Assembly (NCBI GenBank): GCA_947630635.1
Contig: CANRIJ010000024.1
Location: forward strand, 1-15,019
DNA from: an uncultured Spirochaetaceae bacterium
GTDB lineage: Bacteria; Spirochaetota; Spirochaetia; Sphaerochaetales; Sphaerochaetaceae
Length of the DNA stretch: 15,019 nucleotides
Direction: 5' to 3'
Under the pieces are notes generated by a model. The model was not told the origin of the DNA, did not search any database, and saw only the letters and a list, made by a program, of their open reading frames with translations. Below are positions 1 through 6,644 of the stretch, piece after piece. Every line of letters starts with the position of its first letter. Positions within the stretch are counted from its first letter, which is position 1. Position numbers and translations under genes: made by a program.

Positions 1-1198
1 CCCAGCTAAAGCTAAAGTGCCTGTCGAGCAGCAGTATATCCTCGAGGTCAAGTCCGGCACCCTGACAATAAGCGGAAGCGGGTTGATCGACGGATCCGGC
101 ATGAAGGGCATAAGGGTAGGAGACGGAACGGATAACTGCAATGCCCATCTTGTCATAAATGGCGGAGAGGTCATTGGAGAGTACGTGGCGGTCCACCTCA
201 ATGGCGGAAATGTCGCTGCCGACATCAGCGGAGGCAAGTTCAGCGTCGAGAAGCCCTGGAATGACAAGCGCTATGTCCTGAATATTCAGGACGAGTATGC
301 AGGCGATGCCAAATACAATGTCACTGGCGGGACATTCGAGGGCTTCAATCCGCATGCGCATCAGGCAGACCCCGTGGATGGGGATGCGAAGCTGAGCTAT
401 GTCAATCCCGGCTACTATGCCGAGTTCGACGGAGACAAGACATACACCGTAAAGCAGAGGCCTTCCGGAACCGAGGGCTATAAAGTCGTGTGGGATCAGG
501 CTGGACTCGAGGAAGCAGTGAAGAGCGATGCTCAAGTTCTCCTCGGAGCCGATATCAAGCTTGGGTACAGCGGAGAAATTAAGACTCACGGATTCTTGAT
601 TACCGAAAAGGATGTTACGCTGGATCTCAACGGCCATAAGCTCACTGCAGATGGGCCGGGTGGAGACAATAAGCATTATGAAGAAGGTGGAAATATGCCT
701 TATGCCATATTGGCGGTGCATGACAATACCCTGACTGTCAATGACAGCTCCTCTGCAAAGACCGGAATGATCGATGGCGAGACTGGCCGCTATGGCGGAA
801 TATGGATCCATAACGTTAAAAATGAAAATAAGAATGCCACGCTTGTCTTCAACAACGGCTTTGTGAGATGTGCCGACAATGCAGTCTACCTTTCAGGAGC
901 AGGAGCACAAGCAATCATAAGGGGCGGAAAGTTCTGGGCAGATGAAGACACTGACAGGAATAAATACTATACATTGAATATTCTTGGAGAAAATGCTAAG
1001 GACGAAAATTCAGCCAGTTTTACTGTAACTGGAGGAAGCTTCTACAATTTTGACCCAGCTGCTAACTATGCAGATTCGAGTAGGCCTGAGACTACTTGTT
1101 ATATTGATAAAAATAGCTATCACACAGTGTCTTCACCTGGAGATGGTGGAACTTGGTATGTGGTTAAGCCAGGCGCTGCCAACCAATCAGATCATTGA
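1..1198 (+). CDS. Beta-helix / adhesin-like surface protein, 3' part
   Basis: This is the C-terminal part of a larger protein. The reading frame is open from position 2 with no stop, so the GTG at 17 is probably internal. About 398 residues are visible. They form two related modules. Each has short Gly/Asn-rich strands, a GGKF step, a 'YVLNI/YTLNI' strand, then a GGTF/GGSF step followed by F-N-P or F-D-P (numbering from the GTG, near residues 104-111 and 339-346) and a closing Tyr-Thr-Val or Tyr-Val-Val strand. Such repeats suggest a right-handed beta-helix, as in pectate-lyase-like folds, adhesins and phage tail proteins; similar GGTFxxF(D/N)P modules occur in gut bacterial and prophage proteins. 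No catalytic residues can be identified. It lacks a C-terminal membrane anchor or sorting motif. GC content is high at the left (about 55-57% in the first 120 bases) and falls to about 30-45% near 961-1080, unlike a uniform native gene. The fold is inferred and the function is unknown. Confidence 0.7.
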   Translation, partial: PAKAKVPVEQQYILEVKSGTLTISGSGLIDGSGMKGIRVGDGTDNCNAHLVINGGEVIGEYVAVHLNGGNVAADISGGKFSVEKPWNDKRYVLNIQDEYAGDAKYNVTGGTFEGFNPHAHQADPVDGDAKLSYVNPGYYAEFDGDKTYTVKQRPSGTEGYKVVWDQAGLEEAVKSDAQVLLGADIKLGYSGEIKTHGFLITEKDVTLDLNGHKLTADGPGGDNKHYEEGGNMPYAILAVHDNTLTVNDSSSAKTGMIDGETGRYGGIWIHNVKNENKNATLVFNNGFVRCADNAVYLSGAGAQAIIRGGKFWADEDTDRNKYYTLNILGENAKDENSASFTVTGGSFYNFDPAANYADSSRPETTCYIDKNSYHTVSSPGDGGTWYVVKPGAANQSDH

Positions 1199-1205
1199 AT
1201 TCTAC

Positions 1206-1231
1206 AGGAGGGCTTCGGCTCTCCTTTTTTA
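1206..1231 (+). terminator. Rho-independent terminator of the beta-helix gene
   Basis: An 8-bp stem, AGGAGGGC (1206-1213) with GCTCTCCT (1218-1225), contains one G-U pair and is closed by a TTCG tetraloop. A run of T follows directly. It begins 8 bases after the stop codon, so it is well placed to end transcription of the upstream gene. Confidence 0.9.
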
Positions 1232-1259
1232 TTGATGGCTATTGCTGCAAGTCAATAAT

Positions 1260-1280
1260 AAACCCTTAGAAATAGGGTTT
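1260..1280. repeat. Short inverted repeat, possible trxA terminator
   Basis: AAACCCT (1260-1266) and AGGGTTT (1274-1280) can form a 7-bp stem with a 7-base loop. Read on the minus strand it is followed by TATTATT, so it might assist termination of trxA, about 70 bases past its stop. The stem is AT-rich and weak, and the role is a guess. Confidence 0.35.
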
Positions 1281-1302
1281 TGAGTAAACTTAATAATTAA
1301 TG

Positions 1303-1339
1303 GGGTGTCGCAAAAATGAATCTTGTGACACCCTTTTTT
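1303..1339. terminator. Terminator hairpin between convergent genes
   Basis: GGGTGTCGCAA (1303-1313) pairs with TTGTGACACCC (1323-1333), giving an 11-bp stem with one G-T wobble and a 9-base loop. Six T follow on the plus strand. On the minus strand the flank is AT-rich but has no pure T run. The hairpin lies 19 bases beyond the thioredoxin stop codon and downstream of the beta-helix gene, so it may insulate the two convergent units. Termination is strongest in the plus direction. Confidence 0.7.
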
Positions 1340-1351
1340 AAATTATGTTTT

Positions 1352-1660
1352 TTATATTCCTAAGAGCTCTTTTAAGCCTCCCTCCTGGGTGACTCCTGTT
1401 ACTCTCTTATCAAGCTTGCCGTCCTTGAATACCAATAGGGTTGGAATTGACTGTACACCAAATTCGGCTGCGAGCTCACTTTCATCATCGACATTGACCT
1501 TGCAGATTTTTGCTTTTTCAAAGTCTGGGCCAAGTCCCTCTAGTATTCTTGTCTGTATCTTGCAAGGCCCGCACCAGTCTGCATAGAAATCAACCAGTGT
1601 CGGCTTATCTGATTTCAGTACCTCTTTTTCAAAGTCGTCTTTTGTCAAATGCAGTATCAT
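1352..1660 (-). CDS. trxA: Thioredoxin
   Basis: This encodes a 102-residue cytoplasmic thioredoxin, the usual size, which reduces protein disulfides using electrons from thioredoxin reductase. The redox motif W29-C30-G31-P32-C33 is intact, with the buried D24 before it and the conserved cis-proline P73 in S-I-P-T. There is no signal peptide, so it acts in the cytoplasm. The start is supported by AAGGAG (1668-1673), 7 bases upstream. The gene follows the small lipoprotein gene on the same strand after 71 bases and may be co-transcribed with it and the HIT gene. No convincing promoter was found in that gap. One non-active-site cysteine (C53) is present. Confidence 0.96.
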   Translation of the reverse strand: MILHLTKDDFEKEVLKSDKPTLVDFYADWCGPCKIQTRILEGLGPDFEKAKICKVNVDDESELAAEFGVQSIPTLLVFKDGKLDKRVTGVTQEGGLKELLGI

Positions 1661-1731
1661 CGCTTTCTCCTTCTTACTGTAAGATAATCCTATTTGTCCT
1701 CTTTTTGCGAAAAATTAGGCAAGACTATGCA

Positions 1732-1860
1732 TTATTTCTCCACTGTGGTCTCTGGAATCTCAATAATTCCCCTTGCTTGACGTATGGTATATGTCCTGCA
1801 GGAGGAGAGTATTGCTAAGAAAATCATGAGCGTTAAGAGTAGTAGTCCTCTCTTAATCAT
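1732..1860 (-). CDS. Small predicted lipoprotein (42 aa)
   Basis: This short gene reads 42 codons from ATG at 1860 to TAA at 1732-1734. Its first bases overlap the stop of the HIT gene in an ATGA arrangement, which points to translational coupling. The product starts with a basic end (M-I-K-R), then a hydrophobic stretch of leucines and isoleucines (residues 5-18), then the lipobox L18-S19-S20-C21. Signal peptidase II would cleave before C21, leaving a lipidated 22-residue peptide (from C-R-T-Y to T-V-E-K). The layout is that of a bacterial lipoprotein, but the mature part is very short and matches no family I recognise. Spirochaetes carry many lipoproteins, which fits. It could still be a chance frame; a conserved lipobox and overlap in relatives would settle it. 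Confidence 0.62.
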   Translation of the reverse strand: MIKRGLLLLTLMIFLAILSSCRTYTIRQARGIIEIPETTVEK

Positions 1861-2258
1861 AGTCTTAAGAGGTCTCCCATCTCGTCCATCTCGCCCTCTG
1901 CGTATTTCTCTTTTGAGAAGATGGGAGTCTTTCCGTCTTTCTCAAAGCGAGGAATTACATGGATATGGAGGTGAGGCACTTCCTGCCCTGATGCAGGGCC
2001 ATTGTTTATCATGATGTTGGTGCCATCTGCCTTAAGAGAGAGGCGCATCTTTTCATCGAGCCTTCGTGCAACTGCGATCATCTGGTCGAGTTTGCCTTTG
2101 TCTATCTCTGTGAAGATGGGAACTGGATCTTTGGATATCACCAGTGCGTGGCCCTTGTTTACTGGGTTTATATCGAGTATTGCGAAGCATACGTCGTCCT
2201 CGTAGATCTTAACCGATGGAATCTCACCATCTCTTATTTTCTCAAATAAAGTCGCCAT
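1857..2258 (-). CDS. HIT-family (HinT-like) nucleotide hydrolase
   Basis: This encodes a 133-residue histidine-triad protein of the HinT branch, whose members hydrolyse nucleoside phosphoramidates such as adenosine-5'-phosphoramidates. The signature H96-L-H98-I-H100-V-I-P lies near the C-terminus, with the central His as the expected nucleophile. Upstream are the typical strands F-x-x-I-x-x-G-E-I-P (5-14) and the D-I-N-P-x-x-x-G-H-x-L-V segment (29-40). It is cytoplasmic. The start codon has no Shine-Dalgarno sequence; instead a TAGAAT hexamer ends 6 bases before ATG. The stop overlaps the start of the small lipoprotein gene. The last 30 residues after the triad are longer than in minimal HinT proteins. 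The exact substrate is unknown. Confidence 0.93.
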   Translation of the reverse strand: MATLFEKIRDGEIPSVKIYEDDVCFAILDINPVNKGHALVISKDPVPIFTEIDKGKLDQMIAVARRLDEKMRLSLKADGTNIMINNGPASGQEVPHLHIHVIPRFEKDGKTPIFSKEKYAEGEMDEMGDLLRL

Positions 2259-2264
2259 ACTCTG

Positions 2265-2270
2265 ATTCTA
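2265..2270 (-). promoter_or_regulatory. -10 element of the HIT gene, leaderless type
   Basis: On the minus strand this reads TAGAAT, five of six matches to TATAAT, and ends exactly 6 bases before the ATG. A transcript starting 7 bases downstream would begin at the A of the start codon. No clear -35 element was found. Confidence 0.55.
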
Positions 2271-2417
2271 TATCAAATGGACCCTTTAGGCATTCTCGAT
2301 TAGCTTTTATTTCATTATTGATTCCTATCGATAATTCTTATAGGCACTATACGCAATCGTCCAAATGTGGGACTTAAAAATAAGAGGTAAAACTTTGGTA
2401 TATAAAAGATTAATTAA

Positions 2418-2460
2418 GGTCAATTTCCAATTGACCAAATTCTTTGATTTTTATTATCAT
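2418..2460 (+). promoter_or_regulatory. Candidate fusA promoter with palindromic operator
   Basis: GGTCAATT (2418-2425) and AATTGACC (2429-2436) form a perfect 8-bp inverted repeat around TCC. The right arm contains TTGACC (2431-2436), a good -35 sequence, with TATCAT (2455-2460, spacing 18) or TATTAT (2452-2457, spacing 15) as -10. The palindrome therefore covers the -35, the layout of a repressor or activator site. The regulator is not known. Confidence 0.5.
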
Positions 2461-2474
2461 CTCCATGGAAATAC

Positions 2475-2500
2475 GGGGTGGCAATGCCACCTCTTATTTT
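2475..2500 (+). promoter_or_regulatory. Hairpin in the fusA leader, attenuator-like
   Basis: GGGGTGGC (2475-2482) pairs with GCCACCTC (2486-2493), an 8-bp stem with one G-T pair and an AAT loop, followed by TTATTTT. It lies 37 bases before the fusA start, inside the leader predicted from the upstream promoter. It could be a weak terminator, an attenuator or an mRNA-stabilising stem. Confidence 0.5.
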
Positions 2501-2529
2501 GGGAACATTAAATAGAAGAGGAAAATAAT

Positions 2530-4659
2530 ATGCCACATGATTTGATGGGAATGAGGAATATAGGCATCAGTGCCCATATTGACTCTGGTAAGACCACTCT
2601 TTCCGAGAGAATTCTCTACTATAGCGGGAAGATTCACGCCATCCATGAAGTAAGGGGCAAGGATGGAGTCGGTGCGACTATGGATTCAATGGAGCTGGAG
2701 AGGGAGAGAGGAATCACTATAGCCTCTGCTGCTACCAATGTTGAGTGGAAGGGCCATGAGATCAATATCATCGATACTCCGGGCCACGTGGATTTCACGA
2801 TAGAGGTTGAGAGATCTCTTAGAGTCCTTGATGGAGCGATTCTTGTTCTCTGCTCAGTTGGAGGAGTACAGTCTCAGTCTATTACTGTTGATAGGCAGAT
2901 GAAGAGATATAGAGTCCCAAGAATAGCATTTGTAAACAAGTGCGACAGAACTGGGGCAAATCCCTACAGAGTAAGGGATCAGCTTGAGGAGAAGCTTGGA
3001 CTAAATGCAGCTTTGGTCGAGATCCCAATCGGACTTGAGGATAAGCTTGAGGGAGTTATAGACCTTGTGCGCATGAAGGCTCTCTACTTCGATGGAGGTC
3101 CTACTCGCGATGAGGTCAGAGAGGCAGAGATTCCAGAGAATCTTCTCGATGAGGCGAAGAAGAAGAGAGAGGAGCTACTGGATGCAGTATCGATGTGCTC
3201 TGGAAACGATGAGCTCATTGAGGCTCTTCTTGAGGATCCAGATAGCATCACAGTGGAGCTTATTAAGTCATCAATCAGACGCGGAACGATAAATCTTGAG
3301 TTTTGCCCGGTTTTTGTTGGCTCTGCATATAAGAACAAGGGAATTCAGCCGCTTCTAGATGGAGTTGTAGACTATCTGCCAAATCCAACAGAGGTAAAGA
3401 ACGTCGCACTGGACTTGGATGCCAAGGAGAAGGAGATTGTCCTTGAGAGCAAGGAGGATGCCAAGCCGGTTATTCTCGCCTTCAAGCTTGAGGACGGGAG
3501 ATTCGGCCAGCTTACATACATTCGCGTCTATCAGGGCAAGATCAAGAAGGGCGACACTCTCTTCAATACAAGAAACAAGAGAAAGTTCAATGTCGGAAGA
3601 CTTGTTAAGATGCATGCATCTGAGATGGAGGATGTAACAGAGTGCGGATGCGGAGAGATAGCAGCTCTCTTTGGAATTGACTGTGCCTCTGGCGATACCT
3701 TCTGCGACCCATCTCTCAATTACTCAATGACCAGTATGTATGTTCCATCCCCTGTTATCTCGCTTGCTATTAAGCCTGTTGATAAGAAATCAGCGGACAA
3801 TATGGCAAAGGCGCTCAACAGGTTTACAAAGGAGGATCCGACATTCCAGACCTATGTAGACCCAGAGTCCAGCCAGACAATTATCAAGGGAATGGGCGAG
3901 CTTCATCTTGATGTCTACATTGAGAGAATGAAGAGAGAGTACAATGCACAGGTTGAAGTTGGTCAGCCTGAGGTTGCATATAGAGAGGCTGTTACTCAGA
4001 GAGCAGACTTCAATTACACCCATAAGAAGCAGACCGGTGGCTCAGGCCAGTATGCCAGAGTTGCGGGCTACATCGAGCCAGTTCCTGCACCATCAAGTGT
4101 TGATGAGGTCCAGAAGGATTACGAGTTTGTCGATGAGGTCAAGGGCGGAGCAATCCCAACTGAGTATATTCCATCTTGTGATAAGGGCTTCCAGACTGCA
4201 ATCAAGAAGGGCTCGCTGATTGGATTCCCGGTTATTGGAGTCAGATGCGTTGTAAATGATGGCCAGTGGCATCCAGTAGACTCATCTGATATGGCATTCC
4301 AGACTGCTGCCCTTGGAGCATTCAGAGAGGCATACCTTAAGGCAAAGCCTGCAATTCTTGAGCCTATAATGAAGGTTGAGGTTGAGGGCCCATCTGAATT
4401 CCAGGGAAACATCTTCGGTTCAATCAACCAGAGGAGAGGAATCATCGTCTCATCAACAGATGATGGAAACAACAACTGCACTGTTATTGCAGAGGTGCCC
4501 CTTTCTGAGATGTTTGGCTATTCTACGGTTCTTAGATCTCTTACTCAGGGTAAGGCAGAGTTTACTATGGAGCTCTCTAGGTATGGTAAGGTTCCTGTAT
4601 CAATTCAGGAAGAGCTTATGAAGGCCTACGAAGAGAAGAAAAAGAAGGAGGGCAAATAA
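2530..4659 (+). CDS. fusA: Elongation factor G, spirochaete/mitochondrial type
   Basis: This encodes a 709-residue translational GTPase that moves tRNA and mRNA through the ribosome. All GTPase motifs are present: A15-H-I-D-S-G-K-T22 (G1), R-G-I-T63 (G2), D82-T-P-G-H86 (G3) and N136-K-C-D139 (G4). Domain II starts near F-G-Q-L-T-Y, and the domain IV tip has T497-H-K-K-Q-T-G-G-S-G. The length is normal. The serine in H-I-D-S-G-K and the G-K-D-G-V-G-A-T-M-D-S-M-E-L-E-R block match mitochondrial EFG1 more than E. coli EF-G, which marks the spdEFG1/mtEFG1 group; in Borrelia this paralogue does translocation and a second EF-G does recycling. GAGG about 8 bases upstream supports the start. The gene ends in tandem stops TAA-TGA and is followed after 34 bases by the P-loop gene. 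Confidence 0.96.
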   Translation: MPHDLMGMRNIGISAHIDSGKTTLSERILYYSGKIHAIHEVRGKDGVGATMDSMELERERGITIASAATNVEWKGHEINIIDTPGHVDFTIEVERSLRVLDGAILVLCSVGGVQSQSITVDRQMKRYRVPRIAFVNKCDRTGANPYRVRDQLEEKLGLNAALVEIPIGLEDKLEGVIDLVRMKALYFDGGPTRDEVREAEIPENLLDEAKKKREELLDAVSMCSGNDELIEALLEDPDSITVELIKSSIRRGTINLEFCPVFVGSAYKNKGIQPLLDGVVDYLPNPTEVKNVALDLDAKEKEIVLESKEDAKPVILAFKLEDGRFGQLTYIRVYQGKIKKGDTLFNTRNKRKFNVGRLVKMHASEMEDVTECGCGEIAALFGIDCASGDTFCDPSLNYSMTSMYVPSPVISLAIKPVDKKSADNMAKALNRFTKEDPTFQTYVDPESSQTIIKGMGELHLDVYIERMKREYNAQVEVGQPEVAYREAVTQRADFNYTHKKQTGGSGQYARVAGYIEPVPAPSSVDEVQKDYEFVDEVKGGAIPTEYIPSCDKGFQTAIKKGSLIGFPVIGVRCVVNDGQWHPVDSSDMAFQTAALGAFREAYLKAKPAILEPIMKVEVEGPSEFQGNIFGSINQRRGIIVSSTDDGNNNCTVIAEVPLSEMFGYSTVLRSLTQGKAEFTMELSRYGKVPVSIQEELMKAYEEKKKKEGK

Positions 4660-4667
4660 TGACCTCA

Positions 4668-4687
4668 TGCTATACTTTTACTAGGAG
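4668..4687 (+). promoter_or_regulatory. Extended -10 and ribosome binding site of the P-loop gene
   Basis: TGCTATACT (4668-4676) is an extended -10 sequence, and AGGAG (4683-4687) is a good ribosome binding site 6 bases before ATG at 4694. No -35 was found at the expected distance. The gene may thus have its own weak promoter besides read-through from fusA. Confidence 0.4.
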
Positions 4688-4693
4688 TTAAGA

Positions 4694-5404
4694 ATGGATT
4701 TAGATCAACTGAATGCAGTTAGCCCTCTTAGGGTATTTGAGGAAGCGATTCATGGTGGCCTTGGAAAGGGCAATCTCGGAGTGCTTGTATCAAAGCATGG
4801 AGTCGGTAAGACAGCCTGCTTGGTTCACCTTGCAACGGACAAGCTCTTCAAGGGCGAAAATGTCATCCATGTCTCATTTTCCGGAAACGTCGAGCATGTT
4901 ATCAATTGGTACAAGGAAGTCTTTAGGCAGATTGCAGAGCTTCAGTCTCTTGATGATGCCGCAATGGTCTACAACTCGATTCTAAGCAATAGAGTAGTCA
5001 TGAACTTCTCTCAGGAGCAGGTCCCCATTGACAGAGTTCTCTCTTCTCTTGAGTCGCTTATCAGAGATGGATCATTCAAGGCAGATTGCATACTATTTGA
5101 TGGCTTTAAGCTCACAATTGCCAGCGAGGACGATATTGTCAAGATCAAGAACTTCGCAGAGAGAATGAATCTCGAGATCTGGTTCTCTGTATCTCCAGTC
5201 AGAACTGATGTTGTCTACGATGAGTATGGAGTTCCAGACTCACTGGAGAAGTACATGAATCTTATCGATGTTCTTGTGGCAATGAAATATGATGACAAGG
5301 GCGATAAGGTAATGATGACTGTGGTCAGAGCCCACTACGAGGATATTCTAAAGCCTTTGAGAGTGGCCTTGGACCCAAAGACAATGCTTATTGCCCATAA
5401 TTAA
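4694..5404 (+). CDS. RecA/KaiC-like P-loop ATPase, unknown function
   Basis: This encodes a 236-residue cytoplasmic protein with a Walker A segment S33-K-H-G-V-G-K-T40 and a likely Walker B strand ending in D136 (C-I-L-F-D-G). The fold order resembles RecA/RAD55-type ATPases: an N-terminal helix region, the P-loop, a strand (N-V-I-H-V-S-F), helices, then Walker B. The first Walker A position is Ser rather than Gly or Ala, a mild departure. It has no signal peptide, membrane segment or DNA-binding motif that I can see. It lies 34 bases after fusA on the same strand and so may be co-transcribed. Its stop shares TTAA with the stop of ispF on the other strand. I do not recognise a named family; a link to translation is suggested only by position. 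Confidence 0.8.
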   Translation: MDLDQLNAVSPLRVFEEAIHGGLGKGNLGVLVSKHGVGKTACLVHLATDKLFKGENVIHVSFSGNVEHVINWYKEVFRQIAELQSLDDAAMVYNSILSNRVVMNFSQEQVPIDRVLSSLESLIRDGSFKADCILFDGFKLTIASEDDIVKIKNFAERMNLEIWFSVSPVRTDVVYDEYGVPDSLEKYMNLIDVLVAMKYDDKGDKVMMTVVRAHYEDILKPLRVALDPKTMLIAHN

Positions 5405-5865
5405 TATTCAGCTAGAACCACAGCTGTTGCTTTGATTGCCTGAGCTTGGCCTACTGGGCCAAGCTTTTCATTTGTTTTGGCCTTCACAGAGATCCTACAA
5501 ATATCCAGAGAGAGAATATCAGAGAGGCTCTCTCTTATACTCTGAATATGGTCCTTTAAAATGACATTCTCCACTTCGACAATCGTATCGATATTTATGA
5601 TTTCTGCCTTTGTCAGCTTAAGAGTCTCTCTAAGGAGATCTTTAGAGGATGCATTTTTATACTCCTCATTGCTATCTGGGAAATGAGTGCCGATGTCTCC
5701 TAGAGCAGATGAGCCAAGAAGCGCATCAATTATCGCATGTATGAGAACGTCCCCGTCTGAGTGAGCCTCTTCTCCGCGCTCAGAGGGTATCTCAATGCCT
5801 CCGATATAGAGCTTTCTCCCCTTAACTAGCCTATGAATGTCATTTCCGATTCCGACTCTTAGCAT
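5401..5865 (-). CDS. ispF: 2-C-methyl-D-erythritol 2,4-cyclodiphosphate synthase
   Basis: This enzyme of the non-mevalonate (MEP) pathway turns 4-diphosphocytidyl-methylerythritol 2-phosphate into the cyclodiphosphate, releasing CMP. The 154 residues are the usual size. The metal ligands D9, H11 and H43 are present, with the A-H-S-D-G-D-V segment (34-40) and the T131-N-E-K-L-G-P cytidine/phosphate loop near the C-terminus. It works as a cytoplasmic trimer. Its ATG overlaps the ispD stop by one base (TAATG), so the two are translationally coupled; in Treponema the same two activities are fused in one protein, whereas here they are separate. Its stop overlaps that of the convergent P-loop gene. 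Confidence 0.96.
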   Translation of the reverse strand: MLRVGIGNDIHRLVKGRKLYIGGIEIPSERGEEAHSDGDVLIHAIIDALLGSSALGDIGTHFPDSNEEYKNASSKDLLRETLKLTKAEIINIDTIVEVENVILKDHIQSIRESLSDILSLDICRISVKAKTNEKLGPVGQAQAIKATAVVLAEY

Positions 5866-6644
5866 TACAGGCCTTTTTTGAACTCTCTGATTGCCTCTTC
5901 TTCCATGTAGGAGCGCATGACCTCTTTCTTGTATGCATCAATTTGCTCTCTTGCGTCCTTTATGTCATCGAAGTGGGTTATCTTTCTATTGAAGTCATAG
6001 CCCTTAATGTAAGATGCCTTGTAGCCTGCATTGGTATAGACTTCCATGTCATCTGTCTCATTTCCTGTTATATGCTGGAATGCCTCGTATAGGTTTTCCC
6101 ACTTGAAGATCAGAGGGCTCTGCATTGTATAGACGCTTGTTTTGTCTATATGCTCAGATATTTCGCCCTTCTCATTGAGTCTTTTGAGGCTGTCTACGAC
6201 AGGAATGAGAGAGGCTGCCCCAGTTGCAACGCTTGCAGTTGCCAGTGTCTTAATGATTATCTCGGGAGTCACAAAAGGGCGTGCTCCATCGTGAATTGCC
6301 ACATAGTCAAACTCAACAGGAAGGTTTTTGAGTCTCTCAACTGCGTTCTTTACCGAGTATGTTCTGTTTGACCCTCCTGGAACGATCAATAGCGGCACTC
6401 TGGATTCATTGGCAAGCTCCTCAAGCGCGTATGCAGTCTCTTTCTCTGAGCCGGGCTTTGCAGCTATGACTACGGCCTTCAGTGAATCAAGCTCAAAAAA
6501 TGGCTCAACAGCCCTATATAGAACCGTATGGCCATCTATTCTGAGAAATTCCTTCTTTACATTAGTATCGAGATCGTTAGAGTTGAATCTTACCGAACTT
6601 CCAGCTGCAGGTACCACGAGTGCGAATGGGGGTATATTTGACAT
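5865..6644 (-). CDS. ispD: 2-C-methyl-D-erythritol 4-phosphate cytidylyltransferase
   Basis: This enzyme of the MEP pathway joins CTP and methylerythritol phosphate to form 4-diphosphocytidyl-methylerythritol. The nucleotide-binding loop P12-A-A-G-S-S-V-R19 is present, followed by K31 of K-K-E-F, the G-G-S-N-R segment (90-94), H118-D-G-A-R122 and, near the C-terminus, N219-R-K221, where the K matches the substrate lysine of E. coli IspD. At 259 residues it is somewhat longer than the usual 230; the excess is a charged helical tail after about residue 232. It lies between carD and ispF, with one-base overlaps (TAATG) at both junctions, so it is translated with them. It depends on the carD promoter, as no internal promoter is seen. 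Confidence 0.94.
   Translation of the reverse strand: MSNIPPFALVVPAAGSSVRFNSNDLDTNVKKEFLRIDGHTVLYRAVEPFFELDSLKAVVIAAKPGSEKETAYALEELANESRVPLLIVPGGSNRTYSVKNAVERLKNLPVEFDYVAIHDGARPFVTPEIIIKTLATASVATGAASLIPVVDSLKRLNEKGEISEHIDKTSVYTMQSPLIFKWENLYEAFQHITGNETDDMEVYTNAGYKASYIKGYDFNRKITHFDDIKDAREQIDAYKKEVMRSYMEEEAIREFKKGL

Noticed and set aside
2475..2493. Resemblance of GGGGTGGC to the T-box antiterminator sequence
   Set aside because: The rest of the conserved T-box bulge is absent, there is no stem I or specifier, and the downstream gene is EF-G rather than an amino-acid gene.
4119..4481. 120-codon open frame antisense to fusA
   Set aside because: It lies wholly inside the conserved domain IV-V part of EF-G, has no ribosome binding site or recognisable protein features, and follows from codon bias of the real gene.
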